NCBI RefSeq assembly: GCF_052324685.1
Contig: NC_135222.1
Location: forward strand, 4,743,420 to 4,807,419
DNA length: 64,000 nucleotides
Direction of reading: 5' to 3'
Source: Brachyhypopomus gauderio
Lineage: Eukaryota; Chordata; Actinopteri; Gymnotiformes; Hypopomidae
Shown here piece by piece: positions 37,101 through 47,232 of this stretch. The notes under the pieces are model-generated. The model was not told the origin of the DNA and did no database searches. It saw only the letters and a list, made by a program, of their open reading frames with translations. Numbering within the stretch: position 1 is the first letter of the stretch; each line of letters starts with the position of its first letter. The translations under genes were made by a program, and so were the position numbers.

Positions 37101-39012
37101 AAAAGCTACTGTGTGTGTCCTTAATTGGCTATTAATGTTGAAATATGTACCATGCACTATTTACTCATTTAATACAGTACAGGGCAAACAGGAAGCTCTG
37201 CTGTTCTGGTGATGGTAGCTTGTCACAGCAGGTGGGTTTCAGTACAGATCTGTTCTTTGCTGTGGTTTTAGATCGTCCTCTCGGTGTTGATGGTAACTCT
37301 CCTCTTAGCGGTGGGATCTGGCCTCTTTGAGCACTTGGTTTCCCCACGCATCGAGGTTCTTTCTGGCATAAGTGGCAGCTTCTCTGCTGCCTACCGCGGC
37401 TTTCTGAACTTCTGGGGCTACATCATCCTTCTGAGTCCAGCTATGCCAATATCACTCTACATTACGTAATACCTCTCAGACGGGCTTCGTTATAAGACAC
37501 ACCTGCTTAAAACGCGTTTTGAGTCAGCATTTTCATGTATCGTATTTTCGAGCATTTCACTCCGACCATTCCGCTTGCCGTCGACGTGTTTTGTTTTTGC
37601 TCCACCCAGTTTTGAAGTGATCCACATCGTGCATTGTCTCCTGATTGGCTGGGACCTGGAAATGTACTGGGAGGAGCGAAATCTCCCTGCCCGAGCCCGC
37701 ACCACCTGTTTGAATGAGGAGCTGGGTCAGGTGGGCCACCTGCTCAGTGACAAGACGGGCACCCTCACTCAGAACCGTCTGCTCTTCCGCCAGTGCTGCA
37801 TTGCTGGTCGCATCTATGGTACGTCTCCAGCCAATCAAAGTGCTTCATTTGAAGGTTGATATTACCTCTGTTATAACTGATGGCAATGGAATTTCTTACT
37901 TTTCTTGCTCTGGCAAGGTAAACACGGTTTGTACGGAATACATGTAAATAAAGGCATTTACTTTTTTTTCAGGGGACGTGGGAGAAAACTCAAAGGTACG
38001 CCCAACTCACAGTTAAGAAAGCTGTTGTTGTGAACTCTGGTCCTGTTTTGGACCTGACGTCCCCGCCTTGTTCTTGCGGTGCTGTGCGCTCTCTCCTGCA
38101 GCCACTGGACCTGAGCTGGAACCGCTTCTCCTGTGGTGGGCTGCTCTTCTCCGACCACCGGCTGACCGACCGCCTCCGCCAACGCCGCTGCCCCGAGAGT
38201 CGAGAATTCCTCACCGCGCTTGCACTGTGCCACACCGTCATGAGCGAGTGGAGGGACGGTGAGTGGCGCCCCCACCTGGACACTTCCACAATTTCTAGTG
38301 CAAATTCACCTCAGGACCAGGCTAAGCACTGAGAGGCCATTTAATATTAAACATGAATAAAGTGTAAGAGTAATTTCATATGATGCCAGAATTAGTAGAA
38401 GTAAACAAAGCCTAAAAAGGCTGTTAAATGAGTTAGTAAATACCGCAATATAACTTATATTACAACACAGGAGATTAAATTCATTAACTGCTGTTATGCT
38501 CAGCAACAGCCCTTCAAATGTTTTTGTGTGTGCATGTAAGCCAGTAAGTGCAGCTCCTTTGCCCCCCCCCCCCCCCCCCCCCCCCGTGCCCAGGGGTGCC
38601 CCGGTACCAGGCAGCGTCTCCAGACGAGGAGGCCCTTGTGAGTGCGGCACGCGAGCTGGGCTGGGTCTTCCTCTCTCGCACGCGAGACTCCCTCACGCTC
38701 AACGAGCTGGGGTTCACGCGCTGCTACCACCTGCTGGCCCTGCTGGACTTCACCAGCAAGAGGAGACGCATGTCAGTGCTGGGTGAGAGAGAACGCAAAC
38801 CACCCTGCTAAACACAGCCGCGCGGATCAGGCTCGGTTCAAGACTGATGATCTGGGATCGGTTTTTGTCATTCACATCCTAATGAATGCAGTTATATTAA
38901 TAAAGACATTGTGATCTAGGAACCCCCAGAAAACAGAAACTATAGTTACCATGAAACAGAAACTATTCAGCTAGCATAAAAGGGAATTTCTTAAAAATAC
39001 CCATGTGGTTTA

Positions 39013-39068
<56 letters not shown>

Positions 39069-40160
39069 GTGTGTGTGTAGTGAGAAATCCAGAAGGTGAA
39101 CTGAAGCTGTACTGTAAAGGTGCAGATGTTGTCATTCAGCAGCGACTGCAAAAGGACAGTCCACATCAGGAGAGCACAGAGCAGGCTCTGGAGGTTAGAG
39201 AGTGCGCCTGCCCCACCTCTTCATCACGCCCACCCTGCCACACCTACTCACGGGCCTGGAGGGTACTTTGTCAAGGTTTTCACAATTTCCTATAGTTTCC
39301 CAACATCTGTGATGAGGGCATCTTTAAACTTGGGGCCTTGGAGTGTTGCGTTTCTCTTCTGCTTAACCACAACCCTGTACAGATGAGGTTCATTTGGGTT
39401 GAGAGTGAGTTTGTTTACGTGACAGGTTTTTGCTCAAAGATGCCTGAGGACGTTATGCGTGGCGGGACGCTCTGTGTCGGAGACACAGTGGACAGAGTGG
39501 AGCCACGTTCTCAGCAAGGCTGCCATAGCAACGACTTCCCGAGAGTCTTTGCTGGAGCAACTGTACGAGCAGATGGAAAAAGACCTAATGGTACAGAAAC
39601 AGTGACATCACTGACTGTGTGCTAACTGCTCCCCTTGAGTTAGTGTTTACTATCAACAAAATACAGGAACATTTCAGCTGAAACTGTGGAACTGTGAAAA
39701 AATGAAACTACAACTAAGCTCTTAATATGGTAATGAGACTTTAATGCATTTGATGAATGTTCTGGCTACAAGCTGTTGGTGTGAGAGTAAGACACAGCTT
39801 ATTCATTATAAACTGTGGGAGACTTGCACTGACTGGACCGGTGTCTTTTAAAGATGCTTGGTGTGACAGCCATCGAGGACCGTCTGCAGGAAGGCGTCCC
39901 TGAGACGATCAGCAGCCTTCGGCGGGCAGGGGTGAAGGTGTGGGTGCTGACCGGAGATAAGACAGGTACTGCACCTCCTGCAGAGGTCTCCACTCACCCA
40001 CACTGCCCCACAGCGCAGCTCACGGGGGCAGAGCTGAGACTGACTTCAGCCCTTCTCTCAAAATGCACAGAAACAGCCGTGAATGTGGGTTACGCCTGCA
40101 AGCTGGTGGATCCAGACACATATTTGCTCCAAGGCAAAGAGCTGAGGTTATGTACATGCA

Positions 40161-40224
<64 letters not shown>

Positions 40225-42865
40225 CCACACATCTAAACTAGTGTAGGTGTGTAGTGATGGTTAATGTCAACTTTCAGACAACTCCTCCAGTCTCCATCCT
40301 CGGAAGTTTGCTTCCACAAGAAGAGACGTTCTCATATTTGGAGTACAGATAAAGTGTCCCAGATGAGTAAGGCTGCTCTTGTCGTCGATGGATTTGAGCT
40401 TGTGAGTGTTTTCATTTTACTGGGGGTGACTGAGAGTGATCAGGTCCCCTTCCACTGAACTTTTAGTACTTTTTAAAAATGATATTAGTCTGTAAGTCAT
40501 TTGATGAAATTATATTATTTTATCTGTTCTATTTAGTTAAATGTAATATTTAAGTTTAAAAAGTAATTAACTTTCAGTTTATCAGTTTTTACTGTAATGA
40601 GTGAATGAGTATATGACAATGTTTAAATCTCTCTCTAAAGGACATGTCCTTTCTATTAAGAAATGTCTTAATATACTGGACAAGGTGTTTTCATATTACA
40701 CAGTGAACTTGCCTTAGGGACCTCTGTGAAGTTGTGTAGCTTGTGTAGTTGTGTAACTCCCACCATCTCTCAAACAGACTACATTTCCCAATGTCTTTCA
40801 AGGTTGAGCTGATCAAGACACCTGAGGAAGGGGCCAGGTTTGTGTCTCTGTCCAATCAGTGCCAGTCGGTGCTGTGTTGCCGTGTGACCCCCGGGCAGAA
40901 GGCCGATGTGGTCCAGCTGGTCAGGAAGTATTCATCCTCCATCACCATGGCGATAGGAGATGGTGCCAACGATGTCAATATGATTAAGAGTAAGGGGTGA
41001 AGAAGGATGCGATCAAGAGAAACGTGATACATTTTTAAATGCATTTTAATCTGCTTCAGAAGTCACTCCACACACTAATCCTTTAAGACATCAAACTGTC
41101 TAATGATCCAGACCTTAAAACTCTCCTCAAACATCTCTCTGCCTCTTCCTCTCGCCCTGAACCCTGCACCCACTCCATATCATCACAGCGGCACACATCG
41201 GGGTGGGCGTGTGCGGCGTGGAGGGCGGACAAGCGGTGCAGAATGCCGACTTTGTGCTGCCGCAGTTCAGCTTCCTGCGCAGGCTTCTCCTGGTCCACGG
41301 CCGATGGTCCTACCGACGGATATGCAGCTTTCTGCACTACTTCCTGTACAAAACCACCTCCTTCGCTCTGGTTCACATCTGGTACAGCTTGTACAATGGC
41401 TTCAGCGCCCAGGTAAACCAGCTTTGCACACCTTGACGTCTTTGTGATCCCATCCTGCGCATTTCTGAATGGTCCTTGGGGGCGTCTTACTCTATATTTT
41501 CTGTCATGTTTCATCTTCACCCAGCCTATGTATGAGAGCTGGTTTATCGCTCTCTACACCATTATGTACACATCCCTGCCTGTTAAGTGCCTGGGCATTT
41601 TCGAACAGGTGAGCAAAACAGTTTTACTGACCTCCACAGTGTAGAATCTCGTTTTCAAATCATTTGAGTTTGCGTACGCCTACATGTGCACTGGTGCAGG
41701 ACATGAGCTGTGAGAGCTCTCTACGATGGCCGGAGGTCTACTCGGCTGGGCAGAGGAACGATCTGCTCAACCCTCTCAGCCTGGGCGTCACTCTGTTTTA
41801 CTCCGTCTACACCTCCATCATACTCTTCTTCATCCCCATGGCAGTCTTCCGGGACTCGGAGCTGGACTACCAGACCCTGGCCATCACCGTTCAAACGTCA
41901 GCTGTATTCTCCGTTACTGTGGAGGTATCTCCATTTGCAGACCTCTATGGCGTATTGATAATTTATTATGTGGCCTTATTTTTCATTATGGAGGAAGTAC
42001 ACATGCAGACAAACTAAGACAGTAGTTTGTGCTTTAGTTGTTTTGTTTTGTTTTTTTTTTTTTGCTTTGAATATTGACCTCGTCCATCTTAAACAAAGCA
42101 CACACATACATTTCATATTGAATTCCATCAACATTAACCTTTGATTCTGTCTGCGTCTCCTAGATCATTTTACAGACCAAGTTCTGGACTAAGTACAGCT
42201 TTGGTGCAGTCGCTCTCTGCCTGGCCGTGTACTTCCTCTCCACCGTGATCCTTCACAGCCCCCGTCTGTTTACGGCTTTTCCTAAGGACTACATCTTTTT
42301 TGGTACCCATGTCCACTCCCTTATTCACACGTAGAAGGACCAGAGACACTGGGAAAACATAGATGTCCATCAGAGAGCGAATGGTTTTGAGCTGCATGCA
42401 CTGCACATAACCAGACAGGCTGCCGTCCTTGTTTCGGCAGGAGCGTCGATGAATGCTTTTGCCAATCCTGTGGTGTGGCTGACTGTGGTGTTGACCACCT
42501 GTGTAGCTGTGCTCCCTTCTATCACGGTCCGAGCCCTAAACGTGGTGCTCTTCAACTCCAACAGACACAAGGTGAAACCAACACTCATTCCCAGCCTAAT
42601 AACAGGCTCTGTCATAAGTCCTGCTGTCTAGATTGTGCCTTTTCCCAATGTTTAGATCCACTCGTCTAAGGAGGCAATCGAACTGCAGTCATGGTTCAAG
42701 AGAGGGGCCCCTCACCGCCGTTCCTCCTACGCCATGTCCCAGGGGAAAGGTTTTGGGAGGCTGATAACTTCAGGAGCCGGGCTCCATCCTACTGCGCCCC
42801 CTTTGGATGGAGGAGTAACGATGGACAGATCAAAGACAGATTCCCCACAAGTATCACAGAAATAG
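31872..42865 (+). CDS. atp8b3: ATP8B-class P4-ATPase (phospholipid flippase), atp8b3-like, 27 coding exons
   Basis: Reading 27 exons with GT-AG borders gives an uninterrupted frame of 3456 nt, or 1151 residues, in the usual P4-ATPase size range. These enzymes flip phospholipids from the outer to the cytosolic leaflet using ATP, normally with a CDC50 subunit. All catalytic signatures are intact: DGET at 184-187 (actuator), PISL in TM4, DKTGT at 410-414 (phosphorylated Asp410), KGA at 568-570 (nucleotide domain), TGDK at 681-684 and GDGAND at 804-809. Ten TM segments fit the family. The N-terminal WQVRAN...F and YxxLTFLPxNLYEQF blocks and overall layout are ATP8B-type. Tail-to-tail adjacency to onecut3 copies human ATP8B3-ONECUT3, which decides subtype 3 (an inference from synteny). 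Mouse ATP8B3 is acrosomal. I see no stop, frameshift or lost catalytic residue. Confidence 0.93.
33030..33056 (+). repeat. (GT)n tract serving as the acceptor tract of atp8b3 exon 4
   Basis: A GTGTGTGCGTGTGTGTGTGTGTGT repeat runs straight into CCAG at the exon 4 acceptor. The usual polypyrimidine tract is replaced by alternating TG. Confidence 0.85.
33461..34000 (+). repeat. 39-bp minisatellite spanning the atp8b3 exon 5 / intron 5 boundary
   Basis: Thirteen consecutive 39-bp steps place the same CAGGGGTTAGT motif at 14 positions. The donor GT is at 33475 and then every 39 bp to 33982. The first copy is the true exon 5 end (…ILTNQGG/GTTAGT). The unit is 13 codons long and stays in exon 5's frame, reading [13 protein letters not shown], until a C-to-T change gives TAG at 33587-33589 in the fourth copy. 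Copies differ only by an A/G variant after GTTAGT, that stop, and one C/T change, so the array is young. It is also open on the opposite strand, which is a repeat artefact. Confidence 0.97.
34290..35925 (+). repeat. About 60-bp minisatellite filling atp8b3 intron 6, about 25 copies
   Basis: Units of roughly 57-61 bp of the form GTGTAAGTGAATGTGTGTGAGTGTTTATGAGGGTGTGGTGACT...TTTGTAGTGA fill nearly all of the 1.74-kb intron between exon 6 (ends 34195) and exon 7 (starts 35933). Copies are diverged by point changes and small indels. Each copy brings a GTGAGT hexamer, and about half also GTAAGT, both perfect donor-type sequences, in the transcribed sense. Confidence 0.93.
35933..37818 (+). CDS. 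atp8b3: atp8b3 exons 7-12: actuator domain, TM3-TM4, phosphorylation motif
   Basis: Coding exons: 35933-36003, 36359-36450, 36644-36802, 36953-37041, 37272-37465, 37610-37818. Phases are 2, 1, 1, 0, 2, 1. DVDGETNLK spans the exon 7/8 junction. The [11 protein letters not shown] motif is in exon 9. Exon 11 holds TM3 and TM4 with AMPISLYIT. Exon 12 holds [20 protein letters not shown], with DKTGT at 37749-37763. Confidence 0.9.
37973..40401 (+). CDS. atp8b3: atp8b3 exons 13-20: nucleotide-binding domain and return to P domain
   Basis: Coding exons: 37973-37995 (only 23 nt), 38102-38258, 38594-38782, 39081-39193, 39426-39590, 39854-39965, 40071-40146, 40278-40401. Phases are 0, 1, 1, 0, 0, 1, 2, 0. 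Recognisable blocks are [99 protein letters not shown] and ALVVDGFEL. The FAQRCLRTL block has RC where relatives usually have EG before LRTL. Confidence 0.88.
38562..38585 (+). repeat. Poly-C homopolymer, 24 bp, at the acceptor of atp8b3 exon 15
   Basis: An uninterrupted run of 24 C lies 8 bp before the exon 15 start (...C24 GTGCCCAG at 38593). It serves as the pyrimidine tract of this acceptor. Confidence 0.9.
39015..39078 (+). repeat. (TC)n(TG)n tract at the acceptor of atp8b3 exon 16
   Basis: A CT dinucleotide repeat of about 45 bp passes into GTGTATGTGTGTGTGTAG, which ends at the exon 16 acceptor. Confidence 0.9.
40161..40221. repeat. (CA)n microsatellite just after atp8b3 exon 19
   Basis: Pure CA repeat of about 60 bp, starting 15 bp into the 131-bp intron 19 and filling almost half of it. 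Confidence 0.95.
40803..42865 (+). CDS. atp8b3: atp8b3 exons 21-27: hinge motif, TM5-TM10, C-terminal tail
   Basis: Coding exons: 40803-40989, 41189-41412, 41525-41608, 41700-41924, 42164-42302, 42441-42571, 42656-42865 with stop TAG at 42863-42865. Phases are 1, 0, 0, 0, 1, 0. Exon 21 has [13 protein letters not shown] and [11 protein letters not shown]. Exon 22 has [20 protein letters not shown] and [13 protein letters not shown]. Exons 22-26 carry TM5-TM10. The tail [17 protein letters not shown] matches the conserved GYAFSHQEGFGELI-type motif near the C-terminus of ATP8B proteins. Confidence 0.9.
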
Positions 42866-42982
42866 CTTACAGATGATTGAACACTACAAAGCAGCCTGTG
42901 AATGATAAACATAGTATTCCCATGGACAACCTCCATTCATGGGCTGCGTTTAGAGATACACAACAAATTTAGTTCTAGACCT

Positions 42983-42988
42983 AATAAA
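42983..42988 (+). terminator. atp8b3: Poly(A) signal of atp8b3
   Basis: AATAAA 118 bp after the stop codon, with GT-rich sequence (GTTTGTGTGGG) directly after it, as expected of a vertebrate polyadenylation site. Confidence 0.65.
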
Positions 42989-44470
42989 GAGTTTGTGTGG
43001 GATTGTCAATTTCCATTTGATGGACTCTAGTACGACAGCACTAACTCATCTTACTAATACTTATTTGGTCCTATAATCTTGGGTCCTTGTCTGTCATACA
43101 TCATTTCCTAAAACGAGTTGTTATTTTATTTGTTGGTTGTAAGTCGTGCGGTTTTTGACAGCTGATTATTAAAACAGAGTGCCTGGATGCACATTTAGCA
43201 GCTCTTAGCTAGAAAAAGGGAAGTAACCTGTTTAATTTAAGCACTCTGAACATACGCTCACTAAACTTCAAACTGTCCATATTTCTGTCAGTGTGTGAAA
43301 GGTCACTTAAATCATTACATTTACTACAGTTGCTCACTTGTGGAAATCTAATGCAGTTACCTGCATATGTTCTCAGCACTACATAAAAAAATCGATTCCA
43401 TTTTTGTTAAATACATCAGAGAAGCATTTTAAATTCATGTAGCTCCATCTAGGAATACAACAAGTTTTTTTCTCATGATACATTTTCTACTGCACAAATT
43501 GATTATGTGTAATTTAAGGTTGTTTTGGGCATGTGCATTTTTATACAACCACAGCAATACGCTTAGTACAGCGGAAATGGAGAATTCAAAACGGAAGGCT
43601 GAATCTTGCTATTTTCTTGCTAATAATGCTATTTTTATAACCATATATTCTAAATAAATATTCCACAGGTAAAATGGGTTAAATTCAGTTTCCTTTGCTA
43701 ATGTAAAACTCTTTTCAGTTTTACACTGAATATTTGAAAGAAAAATGCAGTCCATATAAGAACAGTTTTACAGCTGATTTTATTGTCATTTACTTCAAAA
43801 CACGCAATTTACCCATATTTGTGTTTTATTTTCTGTAACAGTTATTACTCCAGTTTTTTCCTCTTTCTCAAGAGTCTAAACAAAGGGTATGCTGCATTCT
43901 CTCTGGCGCCCCCTATAGAGTGGGTGGTTGAAAGAGGCTGCCAAATCAGACACAATTCACATGCTAAAACCTGCCTGAACCACAGAGGTAAGTGTGTATG
44001 ACACCTAACACACATCTCGTTTTCACTGCTACAGAGCTGTCACAGCAATGACGCCATGATGCCACGGACTAAATGGTGTTTATAGGGTTCACTGGTTTAT
44101 TATGTAGTCTTTGGTTGAAGTAGGTACCCTTTAACAATGTGTGTATGAGTTTATGTCTGTGACTCCTATACTGTATGTGATATACACATCGCTAGTGATT
44201 CTGTAGAACTCTGTCAAATTTTGTTGTTTCTGTTGGGGTTTTCGTACATGGAATCGTAGTAGTAACTGATTTCAGTCCAGTAACTCCTAAAACACCTGGA
44301 TGAAAGGGGAAGAAGCTAAAGGATTCTGTTGGGTCAGTTCAAATGTAGAGTCAGGTATTAGTTTTGCATAGTTCTCTGTGCAAAGGCAGTCAGTCTCAGC
44401 AAACTCTTTGGTATTGGAGATTTTGTTGTGTAAGCAGACGTGTGGCAATGTTGTTATCCACCCATTTGAA
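42989..44470. other. Convergent spacer between atp8b3 and onecut3, part 1
   Basis: AT-rich unique DNA downstream of atp8b3. No credible coding frame. Nothing else recognised. Confidence 0.4.
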
Positions 44471-44605
44471 CAAGCTCCCCGAGCTCTAGTGTGGTGTTAG
44501 TCATTGTCATGGGTTCAAATCTCAGAGGACACACAAATTATCATGCTGATAAGTATATGCAAATCGCTGTGGATTAGAGTGCCTGCTGAATATTGCGAAT
44601 GTACA
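44471..44605 (+). mobile_element. tRNA-derived SINE copy (diverged)
   Basis: A pol III B-box-like GGGTTCAAATCTC at 44512-44524 is followed by a tail of the kind common to many fish SINEs (AAATCGCTGTGGATTAGAGTGCCTGCTGAA at 44561-44590, read in two parts). The A-box end is degraded, so the left border is approximate, and I see no clear target duplication. Confidence 0.6.
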
Positions 44606-47161
44606 AGATGATGTGGGTGAAATTAGTAGTTCTGGTAGTAACACCACCATATAATGCACTTTACCATTACAGTGTCCCTAGTATAAAATTTTACTTAGCC
44701 AATCAGGGTAAGATTTAGTTTCCTACTGAATAATCTTTTTGAGAGCCCCTTTCAACCTCTCACCCTTTCCCTAGCTCCTCCTCCTGGCCCCTCCCCTCCA
44801 TTTTACTTCCTGGTTTTGAAACTGATTGTCTTCTACCATCACAAAGACACTTGGTTCTTGAATGATTGACAGGTTACAGACGAGGGGGACCACAGTGCGG
44901 CTGGGGGTGGCGGGGCTTGGTCTAGGACCAGGCCTGGAGAGAAACAAGCAAGTATGACACTGTCTGCAGATTAAGAGCATTTCCAGTTGGAGGGGCCCAT
45001 TGCCAAGACTGGTTGGTTGTGTTGCAGGTTTGCATGAATTGCTTTGCAACCCAAATTGAAAGTGGTGAGCAAAGGTTCCATTTCGGAGGAAAATGAGATG
45101 CATATACATGGGAGAGACAGCCTCAGTTAAGTTTAACCCTCCTCATATTGTCAAATCCCACTGGAAAGAGTTATTAGGGTAAAAAAAAATGAGGGTTGCA
45201 ACAATACATGCACACAACCACTTCAAAACAACAGTGATAGAAAACTCTAAGGACGAAGACCCCTCCAACATCCAAATCCCTGACCATCTCCACCCTCAGA
45301 AGAAACCCCAATGCTTCCTGCACCAGCCTCTTCAGCCTCCTCTTCCTCTAAAATACAGGACACTCCTGATTTAGTCTGTACAGTATACGATATCCATGCA
45401 GAAAAAAAGCTGTGCTCCCATCAGAATGGATGGAGCTTGTCTTATTCAATTATTTAAATGTGCACTTGGACACCGTTTGGGGGGGGGGGTATTTGGGGGG
45501 GGGGGGGGGTGCTTTAAAGCAATAAAAGGAGAAAGGAAAATTATTGATTATAGAAAAAACTTGGTTTTGGTGATATTCAGATGACATTTTTTCTCAGACA
45601 AGCCCCAAAGGCTCCGCCTGGAAACGCATTAAAACTGCTGAGTCAGGACCAAATGTTCTGTTTTCTTTCTTTTCTCCATATCCACTCCGACATGCCTCCC
45701 TTTAATACATCTTCTAGGGTAACATTCAGAATGTCTTTTTTCTTAAGAAAATGCCATCACAAAATGACAAAACACACACAGGAGAAAAAAAGGTGAAACA
45801 AGCAAATAAAATGAGAAAAGAAATCCCAAAACAACAACAGTATAAAGTCACACGCTCAAAAACTATTAGTCATAATCATCTAATCAGTGTTATCATTATT
45901 CATTTCATTTAAGTTACACAAACTTTACAGAAAATGTTTGAGGTATTTCAGAATTAATTGTCAACACCTGCCTGCCTGGTCCTAGTGTTTACCATGGGGG
46001 AGAACGTGACAGGAAAACCTAGCACTGCTAGCACTGCGTCATTTGTCTCAGAACAGTCTCCTCAGTTCTTCATGGAACATTCAGGTAGATAAGAAAAGGG
46101 TCTTAAAACACTTCAAACCTCAAATAACCCCTTAACCACTCCATTTAGACCACATTGGGAAGGTGACAGGGAGACGGTCTGACGCCATTCTGTCACACGC
46201 CTCCTCAGAGCTCTCCTGCAATCCGCCTCTCTGTTGGCCCACTTCAGGTAATCTTTATTAGTGGTGGCCGGATATACTTAAGCAGATCGAGCCGTACAAC
46301 AAAACTCTAGTCGCAAACGCCATTCTAAAGGAAGTGGAGGACTGAATGCTCTTGTGAAATGTACTATGGATATCTGAATGCCATTTCATTTGAACAGATT
46401 AAGATGAAACAATCTACAACTCTCAAACAAAGTCAGTTTGTCGGAGCAGTTGGGAGGCGGTGTATCTCCACAACAGCCACTCCTGAACTTTACACCAGAT
46501 CTCCTCCAGATTTAGGTTATGGGCTTTTAGGTGGGCAATCCCCATTTTGTCTTTTAAGACATTCTGCGTGTTCGTGATTTTGGGCGTATTGTGAGTTTTC
46601 GTGTGTGCACAAATGCAGTTGAAACCAGACAGCAACAAGACACACTACGCTTTCTGCTGTAAAATCTTTTCTTCCAAAATTAGATTTCAGATTATTTTAG
46701 TGTTTTTTACAAGCGGCAAATGTTGGATTAAGTCATCTTAATCTATTTCAAGCATTCATCTGAAACTCAGATATCCAGATGTCCAAATGTGCCCGAAATG
46801 TTTAAGCTGCCCTCATACCACTGCAGAGAATATAACAGAATGTATGACTGAACAAACAGATCCGACACAGTACAAAGCTGTTGTTGTTGATAAAGTGCTT
46901 GAACTACAGTAAGAGGGATTTGATTCAAGTCATTTGTTTCGCCCTTTCTGAGTTTCTCCGTGCTTTCTAGAGTGGCATATGACGTGTGCATGCTCGTGTG
47001 TATGTATGTACCTGTGTGCGCATGTCTTGCAAGTGTACACGTGTGCTTGTGTATACCAGCGTAGTCCCACCCGTGGTTGAAGGGAAAAGGCACTCAACTC
47101 TATCTGCATAGCCACCACCTCCCTTAATGTGGCACTGTGCAGTCCGACTGCGCTGTCTAGT

Positions 47162-47163
<2 letters not shown>
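44606..47163. other. Convergent spacer between atp8b3 and onecut3, part 2
   Basis: No supportable gene. A minus-strand open frame of 112 codons at 44771-45109 matches nothing I know and has no splice or promoter context. Two G runs lie at 45479-45489 and 45495-45509. Minus-strand poly(A)-type hexamers (for example near 46250) could end a very long onecut3 3' UTR. Confidence 0.4.
45479..45509. repeat. Two adjacent poly-G runs (11 and 15 bp)
   Basis: Runs of 11 G and 15 G separated by TATTT. Confidence 0.9.

Positions 47164-47230
<67 letters not shown>
47164..47230. repeat. (TG)n microsatellite, about 67 bp
   Basis: Pure TG repeat. Confidence 0.95.

Positions 47231-47232
<2 letters not shown>

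Noticed and set aside
44771..45109. Minus-strand frame of 112 codons
   Set aside because: No similarity to any family that I recognise and no supporting gene structure.
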